The notes under the pieces: model-generated | The model's database searches: none | Told to the model about the DNA's origin: nothing | The model's input: only the letters and a program-made list of their open reading frames with translations | NCBI RefSeq assembly: GCF_007858255.1 | Contig: NZ_VFEU01000020.1 | Location: forward strand, 1-64,000 | DNA length: 64,000 nucleotides | Origin: Pseudomonas rhodesiae | GTDB taxonomy: Bacteria > Pseudomonadota > Gammaproteobacteria > Pseudomonadales > Pseudomonadaceae | Reading direction: 5' to 3' | Program-made: the position numbers and the translations under genes | In this document: one piece after another, positions 41,835-49,460 of the stretch | How the letters are laid out: each line of letters begins with the position of its first letter | How positions within the stretch are numbered: position 1 is the stretch's first letter

Positions 41835-42920
41835 TTAGATCAGCACAGTCGCAGTGCCCGACTCAGGTGCTAAACCTCGCCGTCCCCATTTCTCAATACG
41901 GCCGTCGATCACCGCCATTGAATGCCCACCGTACTCCACCGTACCCACTTTGCTACTTTTCAAATCGGCATCGGTTGCCGGCCGGTAATGCCCTCTCAAG
42001 CCCAAGCGGTCCAGGCCTTCTCGCGCGTACTCTCCATCGTTGAGACTTTGCATCGCCGCCATGAAACTGCGTCCAGCCACGCCATCGTTATTTTCCTTCT
42101 GTGCACGTTTAGCGCTAACGGCGTACATGAAATTGGCATTAGTCAACATCTCGGGGTCATCCCCTCTAAAACGCGCGTGAAGTGCGGCTTGTTTAAGCTC
42201 GTCCTTGGATAAATGGACTTTGACCCCGTCTCTCATTTCCACGTCATAACCGTCACCGGCCTCTTTAACGCTTTTGAAAACATCCGTAGGTTTCTTGCCG
42301 AAATGCATCATGGCCGCCTTTATGGCTGAAACCGTAATGCAATTGCCGTTAGACCCTTGGTAGAAGCCACTCCAGATATTGCCAGCCCCTCTTCCCTTGT
42401 CGGGTTTAACGCCAGGATTACTGTTGTCCGGCTTATAGTCGTAGAAATTCGCGCCTTCGGTAATCGGCTTGTCGCTCATGGATTCCGAGGGGCCAAAATC
42501 CTGCGGATTAACTTGGCCGCCACCGCCGCCACCCCCACCGCCACCTCTGGGTGATGACGGTGCCGGGGGAGCCGGTGGTGTCACTTCATCAGGAAACCAC
42601 TGTCCCAACAGCCGCTTGAGAAACTCAAGCCACTCGCCCCTCGCCTCTTCGATCAGCTTGTTCAAGATCTCCTTGAATTTTTCGTCACCCAGCTTTTCGC
42701 GCAACGCATTCAACTTGTCCCGCACGTCCTGAACCGTTTGCGACTTGTTGTCTTTTGTTGCATCAAATAGTTCGTTAAGCAGTGCCTTGACCGTTGAAGC
42801 CTCGCTGACCGGTTCCACGACATCCGAAGTCGACTGCCTGGCATCCACCCCGTAAAGCACACTCACGGCGCTGCGCCGCGACGCTCCCGCAATTGCCATC
42901 ACCACCGCCCCTCTGTTCAT
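41835..42920 (-). CDS. Candidate type III effector with papain-like cysteine protease domain
   Basis: 361 residues from the ATG at 42920, which has G-rich ribosome-site sequence; an ATG at 42935 would add five residues. Three parts are visible. An N-terminal ~25 residues are rich in Ser, Ala and Arg with no Asp or Glu, as in type III secretion signals. A helical segment (about 40-110) ends at a Pro-rich stretch and ten glycines (126-135). The C-terminal domain reads SGFYQGSNGNCITVSAIKAAM (candidate C194) and GTVEYGGHSMAVIDG (H333, D339), which is the order of papain-like Cys-His-Asp proteases. A near-consensus hrp box lies 30 bp upstream. GC content looks lower than in the neighbours. The family is not recognised, and activity and secretion are inferred. 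Confidence 0.75.
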   Translation of the reverse strand: MNRGAVVMAIAGASRRSAVSVLYGVDARQSTSDVVEPVSEASTVKALLNELFDATKDNKSQTVQDVRDKLNALREKLGDEKFKEILNKLIEEARGEWLEFLKRLLGQWFPDEVTPPAPPAPSSPRGGGGGGGGGGQVNPQDFGPSESMSDKPITEGANFYDYKPDNSNPGVKPDKGRGAGNIWSGFYQGSNGNCITVSAIKAAMMHFGKKPTDVFKSVKEAGDGYDVEMRDGVKVHLSKDELKQAALHARFRGDDPEMLTNANFMYAVSAKRAQKENNDGVAGRSFMAAMQSLNDGEYAREGLDRLGLRGHYRPATDADLKSSKVGTVEYGGHSMAVIDGRIEKWGRRGLAPESGTATVLI

Positions 42921-42950
42921 TGCAGTGCCCCCCATGGGGTTCTGCTCACT

Positions 42951-42978
42951 TCAGTGGCGAGACTGGAACGGGCGTTCC
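42951..42978 (-). promoter_or_regulatory. Candidate hrp box (HrpL promoter)
   Basis: On the minus strand GGAACG-N15-CCACTGA, against the HrpL/RspL consensus GGAACC-N15/16-CCACNNA: a single mismatch (sixth base). The start would be near 42943, a short leader ahead of the ATG at 42920. HrpL controls type III secretion genes in P. syringae and in the rsp system of P. fluorescens. Confidence 0.65.
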
Positions 42979-43032
42979 TGCCAATGCGTAACAGCAATTA
43001 ACTGCTGCCCTCCGATCACTTTTCTGCGCCCA

Positions 43033-43063
43033 CAAAAAAGCCCCTCAAATGAGGGGCTTTTTA
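43033..43063 (-). terminator. flgE terminator
   Basis: AAAAAAGCCCCTCAAATGAGGGGCTTTTT: an 8-bp stem with T-run 16 bp past the flgE stop. It ends the flgBCDE unit, so flgF does not follow here. Confidence 0.88.
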
Positions 43064-43078
43064 CCGAGCGCGATGGGA

Positions 43079-44389
43079 TCAGGTCATCTGAATGATGGTC
43101 TGCATAATGGTGCTCTGGGTCGAGATGGTCTTGGCGTTCGCCTGGTAGTTGCTCTGGGCCTTGATCAGGTCTACCAGTTCGTTGGTCAGGTTGACGTTGG
43201 AGTTCTCCAGCGAGTTGGCCACGATCGAACCCAAGGTACCGGATTGCGGAGTGTCGTAACCCGGTTGGCCCGAAGCAAAGGTCTCACGCCAGGAAGTGCC
43301 GCCCGAAGGCTGCAGCCCCTGTTCATTATTGAAGCTGGCCAGAGAGATTTGGCCGATGGCCTTGCTCTGCTGGTTGCTGAACGTGGCGAACAGTACCCCG
43401 TTGCCGTCAATTTTCAGGCCGGTGATCTGGCCAGTCGCATAACCATCAGTCACTGGCGGGTTACGGTAGGTGGCCGAGTTGTACTGAGTGATGTTGGCCA
43501 TGTTAACGGCGATACCGCCCGGGTTGGCATCCGCACCGTTTGCCGTCCACACGCCATTGGTCACGGTGCCTGGCACCCACCCGGTGATGGTCAGCGTCGT
43601 GCTGGACACAGTGCCGGTGAGAATACCGGTGAGCTTGCCCGCGCCATCAAAGCTCAGGGTCGACGGTACAGGCGGCGTGGAAGGTGTGCCGGTAGGCGCC
43701 GAACCGTCCGGGTTGCGGCCGTCGATCAAAGTGTAGGCGTTCCACTTGTTGCCGTCGGTTTTCACCAGGTACTGCACCATCGGGTGCGCATTACCCTGGG
43801 CGTCATACAACGTGGTGCTGTACTGGGTGGTGAAGGTGCTGGTATCGCTCGGATTGAACGGCTTGAGCGTCTGGTCGATCACCGGCTCAGAGGAGTTCAG
43901 GTTACTGGTGGAGTCCACTTTGGTGGATGCTTTCGGCGGCAGATTCGACAGGTTCAGTTGCAAGTCGGTCAGGCCGCCCTTGATGATCTTGCCGTCTTCA
44001 TCCGCTGCGTAACCCTGCAGACGCGAGGTGCCGGTGTTGTTGGTGATGTAGCCGTCCTTGTCGGCACGGAAAGCACCGGAACGGGTGTACTCCAGGGAGC
44101 CGTCGCTGCCCTTCTGCACGAAGAAGCCGCCGCCTTGGATAGCCATATCCAGGATACCGCCGCTGCCGTTGACGTCACCTTGGGTGAACTGCTGTGACAC
44201 CGCCGCCAGGTTCACACCGTTACCGATGCTGTTCTGACCGGTGCCCAGCTTGGAGGCAGCGTAGATATCGGCGAATTCCGCACGAGAGGATTTGAAGCCA
44301 GTGGTCGCGACGTTGGCGATGTTGTTGCCCGTCACGTCCAGTTGTTTGTTGGCTGCATAGAGGCCGCTAAGGCCGATGTTAAAAGACAT
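43079..44389 (-). CDS. flgE: Flagellar hook protein
   Basis: A 436-residue hook subunit. The N-terminal rod/hook motif is FNIGLSGLYAANKQLDVTGNNIANVATTGFKSSRAEFADIY, and the C-terminal motif is SLENSNVNLTNELVDLIKAQSNYQANAKTISTQSTIMQTIIQM. The middle is the variable surface domain, rich in Thr, Gly and Pro. It is exported by the flagellar type III apparatus and capped during assembly by FlgD, which is encoded just upstream. Confidence 0.95.
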   Translation of the reverse strand: MSFNIGLSGLYAANKQLDVTGNNIANVATTGFKSSRAEFADIYAASKLGTGQNSIGNGVNLAAVSQQFTQGDVNGSGGILDMAIQGGGFFVQKGSDGSLEYTRSGAFRADKDGYITNNTGTSRLQGYAADEDGKIIKGGLTDLQLNLSNLPPKASTKVDSTSNLNSSEPVIDQTLKPFNPSDTSTFTTQYSTTLYDAQGNAHPMVQYLVKTDGNKWNAYTLIDGRNPDGSAPTGTPSTPPVPSTLSFDGAGKLTGILTGTVSSTTLTITGWVPGTVTNGVWTANGADANPGGIAVNMANITQYNSATYRNPPVTDGYATGQITGLKIDGNGVLFATFSNQQSKAIGQISLASFNNEQGLQPSGGTSWRETFASGQPGYDTPQSGTLGSIVANSLENSNVNLTNELVDLIKAQSNYQANAKTISTQSTIMQTIIQMT

Positions 44390-44420
44390 GTTTCTCTCCT
44401 TCTGCCGTATTTAGCCGGCT

Positions 44421-45146
44421 CTATGTACCGATAGTCTGAATTTGCGACAGCTTGACGCTGCCCATGCCGCCCGCCAGGTTCAGCAGCATTTCGCCGCCGG
44501 TCTTGCTCAGCGTCACGCTGGTCACCGTTGCTGGCAGCGAAGTCGCCAGGGCCACCGAGTCGCCCTTGTCGTTCTTGGTCGTGGCCGCGAAGGTATAAGT
44601 ACCCGCTGCCGCCACCTCACCTTTGTCGTTCTTGCCGTCCCAGATAAAGTCGGACGTGCCGGCGCTTTGGGCGCCCATGTCGATGGTGCGGACCACGTTG
44701 CCGTCCTTGTCGGAGATCTTGATGGAGACGTTGCCCGTCGCCGCCGTCACCGCCACCGAACCGGTCATGCTTTTACTGGTATCGACCAGCGCCTTGTCGG
44801 TCTGGGTAATGATCGAGCGTCCCACCAGCGACGAAGCCTGCAGCGCCTGGGAGGAACTGAAGTTGCTGGAAATCGCATTCACCGAGTCATTCAGGGTATT
44901 GATGCCTTCCAGGCTACTGAACTGCGCCAGTTGAGCGACGAACGCACCGTTGTCCTGAGGCGACAGCGGGTTCTGGTTTTTCAGTTGGGTAACCAGCAAC
45001 TGCAAGAATGCATCCTTGCCCAGCGACTGGCTGCCGGTCGCGGCCTTGGAAGCATCGGCTAAATTAGTGTTGTCCGACGCCGTCTTGACCTTCGAGTTGA
45101 AAAGGTCTTGAACCGCCGTGTTATTGGACGTATCGACAATGGCCAT
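44421..45146 (-). CDS. flgD: Flagellar hook capping protein
   Basis: A 241-residue hook cap. The N-terminal export/assembly segment LGKDAFLQLLVTQLKNQNPLSPQDNGAFVAQLAQFSSLEGI is characteristic. The C-terminal FlgD Ig-like domain includes VSIKISDKDGNVVRTIDMGAQSAGTSDFIWDGKNDKGE. It lies 15 bp after flgC and 31 bp before flgE. Confidence 0.95.
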   Translation of the reverse strand: MAIVDTSNNTAVQDLFNSKVKTASDNTNLADASKAATGSQSLGKDAFLQLLVTQLKNQNPLSPQDNGAFVAQLAQFSSLEGINTLNDSVNAISSNFSSSQALQASSLVGRSIITQTDKALVDTSKSMTGSVAVTAATGNVSIKISDKDGNVVRTIDMGAQSAGTSDFIWDGKNDKGEVAAAGTYTFAATTKNDKGDSVALATSLPATVTSVTLSKTGGEMLLNLAGGMGSVKLSQIQTIGT

Positions 45147-45161
45147 GGTTGGCGCCCCTTA

Positions 45162-45605
45162 TCACTGACCCAGGGTCAGGACCTTCTGCATCATGGTTTT
45201 GGCGGTGTTCATCATTTCCGCGTTGGTCTGGAACGAGCGGCTGGCCGAAATCATGTCCGCCATTTCCTCGACCACATTGACGTTCGGGTAGTACACGTAG
45301 CCTTTTTCGTTCGCCGCCGGATGGTTGGGCTCGTAACGGGCTTCGAGGTTGCTTTGATCCTCGACTACGCCGAGTACCTGCACACCCTGGCCCGCGGCGT
45401 CCTGGTTCTGAAACAGCGAATCGCTGCCACCGCTCTGGCCGCCCTGGAACATGGTGGCGAACACCGGGTGACGGGCGCGGTAGGTTTGGTCAATGCTCGA
45501 AGACACGGTCTCGGCGTTGGCGATGTTACTGGCGACGGTGTTCAAGCGCGTGGTCTGCGCGCTCATGCCACTGCCGGCAATATTGAAAACACTGGACAGG
45601 GACAT
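45162..45605 (-). CDS. flgC: Flagellar basal-body rod protein FlgC
   Basis: A 147-residue proximal rod protein. The N terminus FNIAGSGMSAQTTRLNTVASNIANAET and the C terminus VNVVEEMADMISASRSFQTNAEMMNTAKTMMQKVLTLGQ form the usual coiled rod motifs. It lies 3 bp from flgB. Confidence 0.95.
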   Translation of the reverse strand: MSLSSVFNIAGSGMSAQTTRLNTVASNIANAETVSSSIDQTYRARHPVFATMFQGGQSGGSDSLFQNQDAAGQGVQVLGVVEDQSNLEARYEPNHPAANEKGYVYYPNVNVVEEMADMISASRSFQTNAEMMNTAKTMMQKVLTLGQ

Positions 45606-45608
45606 GGC

Positions 45609-46016
45609 TTACTCTCCACGCAGGGCTGACATCAGCCCTTTGAATTTACTGTTGAGCAGGGTAAAGCTGGCCTGGAAGTTCACCGAGTTCTCGGCATAGG
45701 CCGATTGCTCCAACTGCGCGTCGACGGTGTTTTGGTCGATGGACGGCTGCATCGGCGTGCGATAAAGCAGCGACTCGTCACCACTGCTCAGACCTTGTGC
45801 TTCGATATGACGGCTGTTGGTCATATTCAAGGCAAAGGTGCCGTTTTTGGTCTTGTCCTGCTGTGCAGCGAGCACGGCGGAGAAGTCCAGATCCCGAGCC
45901 TTGTAGTTCGGGGTATCGGCGTTGGCAATGTTGTTGGCCAGGACTTCGGCACGCTGGGCGCGGAAGCCCAAGGCTTGTTCGTGGATACCGAGCGCTTTGT
46001 CGAAGCTGATGCTCAT
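45609..46016 (-). CDS. flgB: Flagellar basal-body rod protein FlgB
   Basis: A 135-residue proximal rod protein and first gene of flgBCDE. AQRAEVLANNIANADTPNYKARDLDF is the conserved N-terminal rod motif, and SVNFQASFTLLNSKFKGLMSALRGE is the C-terminal one. A sigma-54 promoter lies 45-61 bp upstream with three palindromes behind it. Confidence 0.95.
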   Translation of the reverse strand: MSISFDKALGIHEQALGFRAQRAEVLANNIANADTPNYKARDLDFSAVLAAQQDKTKNGTFALNMTNSRHIEAQGLSSGDESLLYRTPMQPSIDQNTVDAQLEQSAYAENSVNFQASFTLLNSKFKGLMSALRGE

Positions 46017-46060
46017 GGCGGAGACCTTTAGGCTGACCTGCTGTTCGTTAACAGAGGTAT

Positions 46061-46077
46061 AGCAAGGTGCATGCCAA
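46061..46077 (-). promoter_or_regulatory. Sigma-54 promoter of flgBCDE
   Basis: On the minus strand TTGGCATGCACCTTGCT fits the -24/-12 consensus, with one change in the -24 block. Start near 46050. In P. aeruginosa flgBCDE is a FleR/RpoN-dependent (class III) operon. Confidence 0.78.
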
Positions 46078-46113
46078 TTTTTTCAAGCCCCTTATATCAA
46101 GGACTTAAGCCGA

Positions 46114-46191
46114 CATTGCCGGCGGCAATGCCAGAAAAGCGGCAAGCGGCTTCCGCTTGGCGCCAGTAAAGCGGCAATGGGGGATTGCCGC
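46114..46191. promoter_or_regulatory. Three evenly spaced palindromes upstream of flgB
   Basis: CATTGCCG-G-CGGCAATG (centre 46122), GCGGCAAGCGG-CTT-CCGCTTGGCGC (one mismatch, centre 46151) and GCGGCAAT-GGGGG-ATTGCCGC (centre ~46181) share the CGGCAA unit. They are 29-30 bp apart and lie 70-131 bp upstream of the predicted sigma-54 start. They look like binding sites of a sigma-54 activator; FleR is the natural candidate. Confidence 0.6.
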
Positions 46192-46200
46192 AAAACTAAA

Positions 46201-46296
46201 AGTGGGAGGAGGCTTGCCTCCGATAGCGGCGTATCAAGTCATGGACAGGTGACTGATCCAACGCTATCGGGGGGCAAGCCCCCTCCCACATTTTTG
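46201..46296. repeat. REPIN (paired inverted REP elements)
   Basis: GTGGGAGGAGGCTTGCCTCCGATAGCG and CGCTATCGGGGGGCAAGCCCCCTCCCAC are inverted copies that flank about 45 bp. It lies in the space between flgB and cheR (46017-46312), just beyond the regulatory palindromes. Confidence 0.88.
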
Positions 46297-46312
46297 ACTG
46301 CACAGGCCTTGT

Positions 46313-47140
46313 TTACTTGGCCTGGTAGATGATGCCCGGGCTGCACTGCACCATCTGGTAGTGATCCGGCAGGCCGTTGAGCGCCTCAGACGCACCGAGG
46401 AACAAGTAGCCGCCACGCTTGAGCGTGCCATGGATACGCAACAGGATGTCTTTCTTCACCTCGGCCGAAAAGTAGATCAGCACGTTGCGGCAGAACACCA
46501 TGTCGAACTTGCCCAGGCTGGCGTAACTGTCGAGCAGGTTGAACGAGCGAAACTCCACTCGGCTCTTGATCGGCGCTTTCACCGCCCAGCGGCCCGCGCC
46601 TTTGGAGTCGAAGTAACGTTGCAAACGCTCCTGGGACAAACCGCGCCCCAGCGCCAGGGTGTCGTATTCGCCGGTCTTGCAGTTATTCAACATGGTCCCG
46701 GACAAGTCTGTGGCGACAATCTGCGCTCCAGCCTTCAACTGGCCCATGTTGGTTCGCTCGAACTCGTCGATAGCCATGGAAATCGAGTACGGCTCCTGCC
46801 CCGAAGAACAGGCCGCCGACCAGATGCGCAAGCGCTGTCCGGGACTGGCCTTGATGGCCTCCGGCAGCACCTTGCTTTTAAGCACTTCAAACGGATACGT
46901 ATCGCGAAACCACAGGGTTTCGTTGGTGGTCATGGCATCGACCACCATCTCCTTGAGCCCACTGCGCGGCTGACTCTGGATCCGCTGAACCAACTCGCCC
47001 AGGGACTTGATGCCCTGCTGCTCCATCAGCTTGTTGAGACGGCTGGATACCAGGTACTGCTTGTTCTCACCGAGCAATATGCCACAGGCTTTTTCCAGGA
47101 AGACCCGGAACTGTTCAAAATCCAAATTACCTGTCGACAC
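46313..47140 (-). CDS. cheR: Chemoreceptor methyltransferase CheR
   Basis: A 275-residue SAM-dependent enzyme that methylates glutamates of chemoreceptors. The N-terminal all-alpha domain (to ~residue 75) precedes the SAM-binding domain with LRIWSAACSSGQEPYSIAM-type sequence (here SISMAI), IVATDLSGTMLNNCKTGEYDTLALGRGL, and FDMVFCRNVLIYFS. It follows cheV by 41 bp. The cheV-cheR pair beside flgA is the usual Pseudomonas arrangement. Confidence 0.94.
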   Translation of the reverse strand: MSTGNLDFEQFRVFLEKACGILLGENKQYLVSSRLNKLMEQQGIKSLGELVQRIQSQPRSGLKEMVVDAMTTNETLWFRDTYPFEVLKSKVLPEAIKASPGQRLRIWSAACSSGQEPYSISMAIDEFERTNMGQLKAGAQIVATDLSGTMLNNCKTGEYDTLALGRGLSQERLQRYFDSKGAGRWAVKAPIKSRVEFRSFNLLDSYASLGKFDMVFCRNVLIYFSAEVKKDILLRIHGTLKRGGYLFLGASEALNGLPDHYQMVQCSPGIIYQAK

Positions 47141-47181
47141 TGATACCGCCTCTAAAATCGTATGATCGCCAAGAATAAACC

Positions 47182-48114
47182 TTAGCCGTGATCTGCTGCT
47201 TTGATCCGGTCGACGACTCGGGATGCGAGGTCATCAGGACGGAATTTGGCCAGGAAATCATCCGCCCCGACCTTTTTGACCATGGCCTGGTTGAATACAC
47301 CCGACAACGAAGTATGCAGCACGATATGCAATTTTTGCATACGCGGGTCGCTGCGTATCTCGGCTGTGAGAGTGTAGCCGTCCATTTCCGGCATCTCGAT
47401 ATCCGAGATCATCATCAGGAATTCTTCTTCCGGCTTCTTGCCCTCATCCACCAGTTTGCGCAGGTAATCCAGCGCCTGGCGGCCATCGTTGAGCGCTACC
47501 ACTTCCACGCCGACAGTTTGCAGGCAACGGGTCACCTGCTTACGGGCCACGGAAGAGTCATCCACCGTCAGCACACGCAGGGACACCGCTTTGTGCGCCG
47601 TCTCGGCGTCTACCACGCCCACCGAAATCGTCTCAGAGGTAGGGGCCACTTCGGCGAGGATCTTCTCCACATCGATAATTTCCACCAACTGGTTATCGAC
47701 CCGCGTCACCGCCGTAAGGTAGTGATCGCGGCCGGTGCCCTTGGGTGGTGGATGAATCTCTTCCCAGTTCATATTGACGATGCGCTCCACCGAGCGCACC
47801 AGGAAACCCTGGGTCTTGGTGTTGTACTCGGTGATGATCACGAACGGACTTTCACGGTCCTGAAGACCGGACGAGCCTGTCGCCAGAGCCAGATCAAGAA
47901 TCGGGATGGTCGCACCGCGAATATTGGCAACGCCACATACCACTGGACTGGATTTGGGCATGATCGTCAGCTTGGGACATTGCAGCACTTCCCTCACTTT
48001 GAACACATTGATGCCATACAGCTGCCCGCCGTCGAGGCGAAAAAGCAACAACTCCAGGCGATTCTGCCCTACCAGCTGTGTGCGCTGGTTTACTGAATCC
48101 ATTACACCTGCCAT
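47182..48114 (-). CDS. cheV: Chemotaxis coupling protein CheV (CheW-receiver fusion)
   Basis: A 310-residue protein. A CheW domain (about 17-160; GINVFKVREVLQCPKLT, VANIRGATIPILDLAL) is followed by a receiver domain (about 180-305) with D238 in MMISDIEMPEMDGYTL. It couples receptors to CheA and is tuned by phosphorylation. It is divergent from flgA; I see no clear sigma-54 or sigma-28 element on its own side of the 81-bp space. Confidence 0.94.
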   Translation of the reverse strand: MAGVMDSVNQRTQLVGQNRLELLLFRLDGGQLYGINVFKVREVLQCPKLTIMPKSSPVVCGVANIRGATIPILDLALATGSSGLQDRESPFVIITEYNTKTQGFLVRSVERIVNMNWEEIHPPPKGTGRDHYLTAVTRVDNQLVEIIDVEKILAEVAPTSETISVGVVDAETAHKAVSLRVLTVDDSSVARKQVTRCLQTVGVEVVALNDGRQALDYLRKLVDEGKKPEEEFLMMISDIEMPEMDGYTLTAEIRSDPRMQKLHIVLHTSLSGVFNQAMVKKVGADDFLAKFRPDDLASRVVDRIKAADHG

Positions 48115-48168
48115 GCCCAGACTCCTACGCTAAAACCTTCGGGGGTACGACGCGCACCCGACACTAAA

Positions 48169-48184
48169 CGGCACGAGCTTTGCT
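48169..48184 (+). promoter_or_regulatory. Sigma-54-like element over the flgA start
   Basis: CGGCACGAGCTTTGCT has both invariant dinucleotides of a -24/-12 promoter. Its predicted start (~48195) is next to the first ATG of flgA (48196), which would make that mRNA leaderless or force use of a later start. Confidence 0.5.
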
Positions 48185-48195
48185 ATTTGTTGGCT

Positions 48196-48951
48196 ATGGA
48201 TATGAAAACGACAGTTTCCCGACACCCCCGCCACCGCAGATTGCTCAGCGTCTCGATGGCATTGCTGGCTTTCTGCCTGGGCACCACGGCCCGCGCAGAG
48301 AACGTCACCTTGCCTGATCTCCTTATCGGCGTCACTCAAGGCTTTCTTGAGTTCACTGTAGAAGATTATCTGGCAACTACACAGACGCTGGGGCGTTATG
48401 AAATCCAAGTCAACCAGTTGGACCCTCGCTTGCGCATGCCTATGTGCGACAAGGAATTGACAGCCACCCTGGAAAGCCCCGCCCAGCCCATCGGCCGTGT
48501 GACGGTAAGGGTCCGATGCGACGGCGCTTCGCCCTGGACTGTGTTTGTGCCGGCGCAGGTCAAGCTGTTCCGTGATGTGGTGGTGGTCGCACGGCCGCTC
48601 AAACGCACCGCCATCATCGCGTTTGAGGATGTCGCCTTACGCGAGCGCGACATCAGCCAGATCAATCAGGGGTATTTGACAAGCCTCGACCAGGCCATCG
48701 GGCAGAAATTAACCCGACCAGTGGTCACCGATCAGGTCCTGACTCTTGTCCATCTGGAACAGGCCGAGGTGATTCGCAAGGGCGACCAGGTGGTGATCTC
48801 CGCCAGCAGCGGCGCCTTGAACGTGAAAATGCCCGGTGAAGCACTGTCCAATGGCGGTATGAGCGAGCAGATCCGGGTTAAAAACCTCAATTCAAACCGT
48901 GTAATCAAAGCGCGCGTGACCGCCCCAGGACAAGTCGAGGTGGCTTTATAG
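48196..48951 (+). CDS. flgA: Flagellar P-ring chaperone FlgA
   Basis: About 251 residues with a Sec signal (basic SRHPRHRRLL, then LSVSMALLAFCLGTTARAEN). The periplasmic part ends in the SAF-type domain (LFRDVVVVARPLKRTAIIAFEDVALRERDIS) and the usual C terminus KNLNSNRVIKARVTAPGQVEVAL. It assists assembly of FlgI into the P ring. The start is unsure: ATGs at 48196, 48202 and 48256 are all in frame and none has a good ribosome site. Confidence 0.92.
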   Translation: MDMKTTVSRHPRHRRLLSVSMALLAFCLGTTARAENVTLPDLLIGVTQGFLEFTVEDYLATTQTLGRYEIQVNQLDPRLRMPMCDKELTATLESPAQPIGRVTVRVRCDGASPWTVFVPAQVKLFRDVVVVARPLKRTAIIAFEDVALRERDISQINQGYLTSLDQAIGQKLTRPVVTDQVLTLVHLEQAEVIRKGDQVVISASSGALNVKMPGEALSNGGMSEQIRVKNLNSNRVIKARVTAPGQVEVAL

Positions 48952-49028
48952 ATCGCTGGTAGAGGACGCTGGGTTTTCCTACACTGTGCACGAGAAGTCC
49001 CGTGTGGAGATTTATTGTCATTCGCGCC

Positions 49029-49055
49029 TAAAGTTTATCCGGGTATGGCCGAAAA
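49029..49055 (+). promoter_or_regulatory. Sigma-28 (FliA) promoter of flgM
   Basis: TAAAGTTT-N11-GCCGAAAA differs from the sigma-28 consensus TAAAGTTT-N11-GCCGATAA by one base. Start near 49062, 30 nt before flgM. Confidence 0.88.
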
Positions 49056-49091
49056 CATGGCAAGCGTCCAAATACCCAGAGGTTTTTTATC

Positions 49092-49412
49092 ATGGTCATT
49101 GATTTCAGTCGTTTAAATAACTCCCCGGCAACGTCTGGTACTGCACGCACCACGGGTGCCAAAGAAAGTGCGGAAACCAAGGCCCCAGTGCCTGCCAAGA
49201 CGGAACAAACCAGCGCCAGCCAGAGCGGGGAATCGGTACACCTGAGCAATGAGGCTCAACAGTTGCAGAAGGTCACTGACTCGCTGCGCGATCAACCGGT
49301 TGTCAATAAAGCCCGCGTGGCCGAGTTGAAACAGGCAATCGCTGATGGCAGCTATAAAGTCGACAGCAACCGTGTAGCCAGCAAGCTGCTTAACTTCGAA
49401 GCCGAGCGCTAG
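49092..49412 (+). CDS. flgM: Anti-sigma-28 factor FlgM
   Basis: A 106-residue protein that holds FliA inactive until the hook is finished and FlgM is exported. The N-terminal half is disordered (Thr/Ala/Ser/Lys-rich). The C-terminal half has the FliA-binding helices (VHLSNEAQQLQKVTDSL, KARVAELKQAIADGSYKVDSNRVASKLLNFE). It has its own FliA promoter, which gives the known feedback loop, and is followed by flgN. Confidence 0.94.
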   Translation: MVIDFSRLNNSPATSGTARTTGAKESAETKAPVPAKTEQTSASQSGESVHLSNEAQQLQKVTDSLRDQPVVNKARVAELKQAIADGSYKVDSNRVASKLLNFEAER

Positions 49413-49460
49413 GCAAAGGCCTGCGCCGGGCTTTTGGACGCTTAAAACCCAAGGCCAGCC

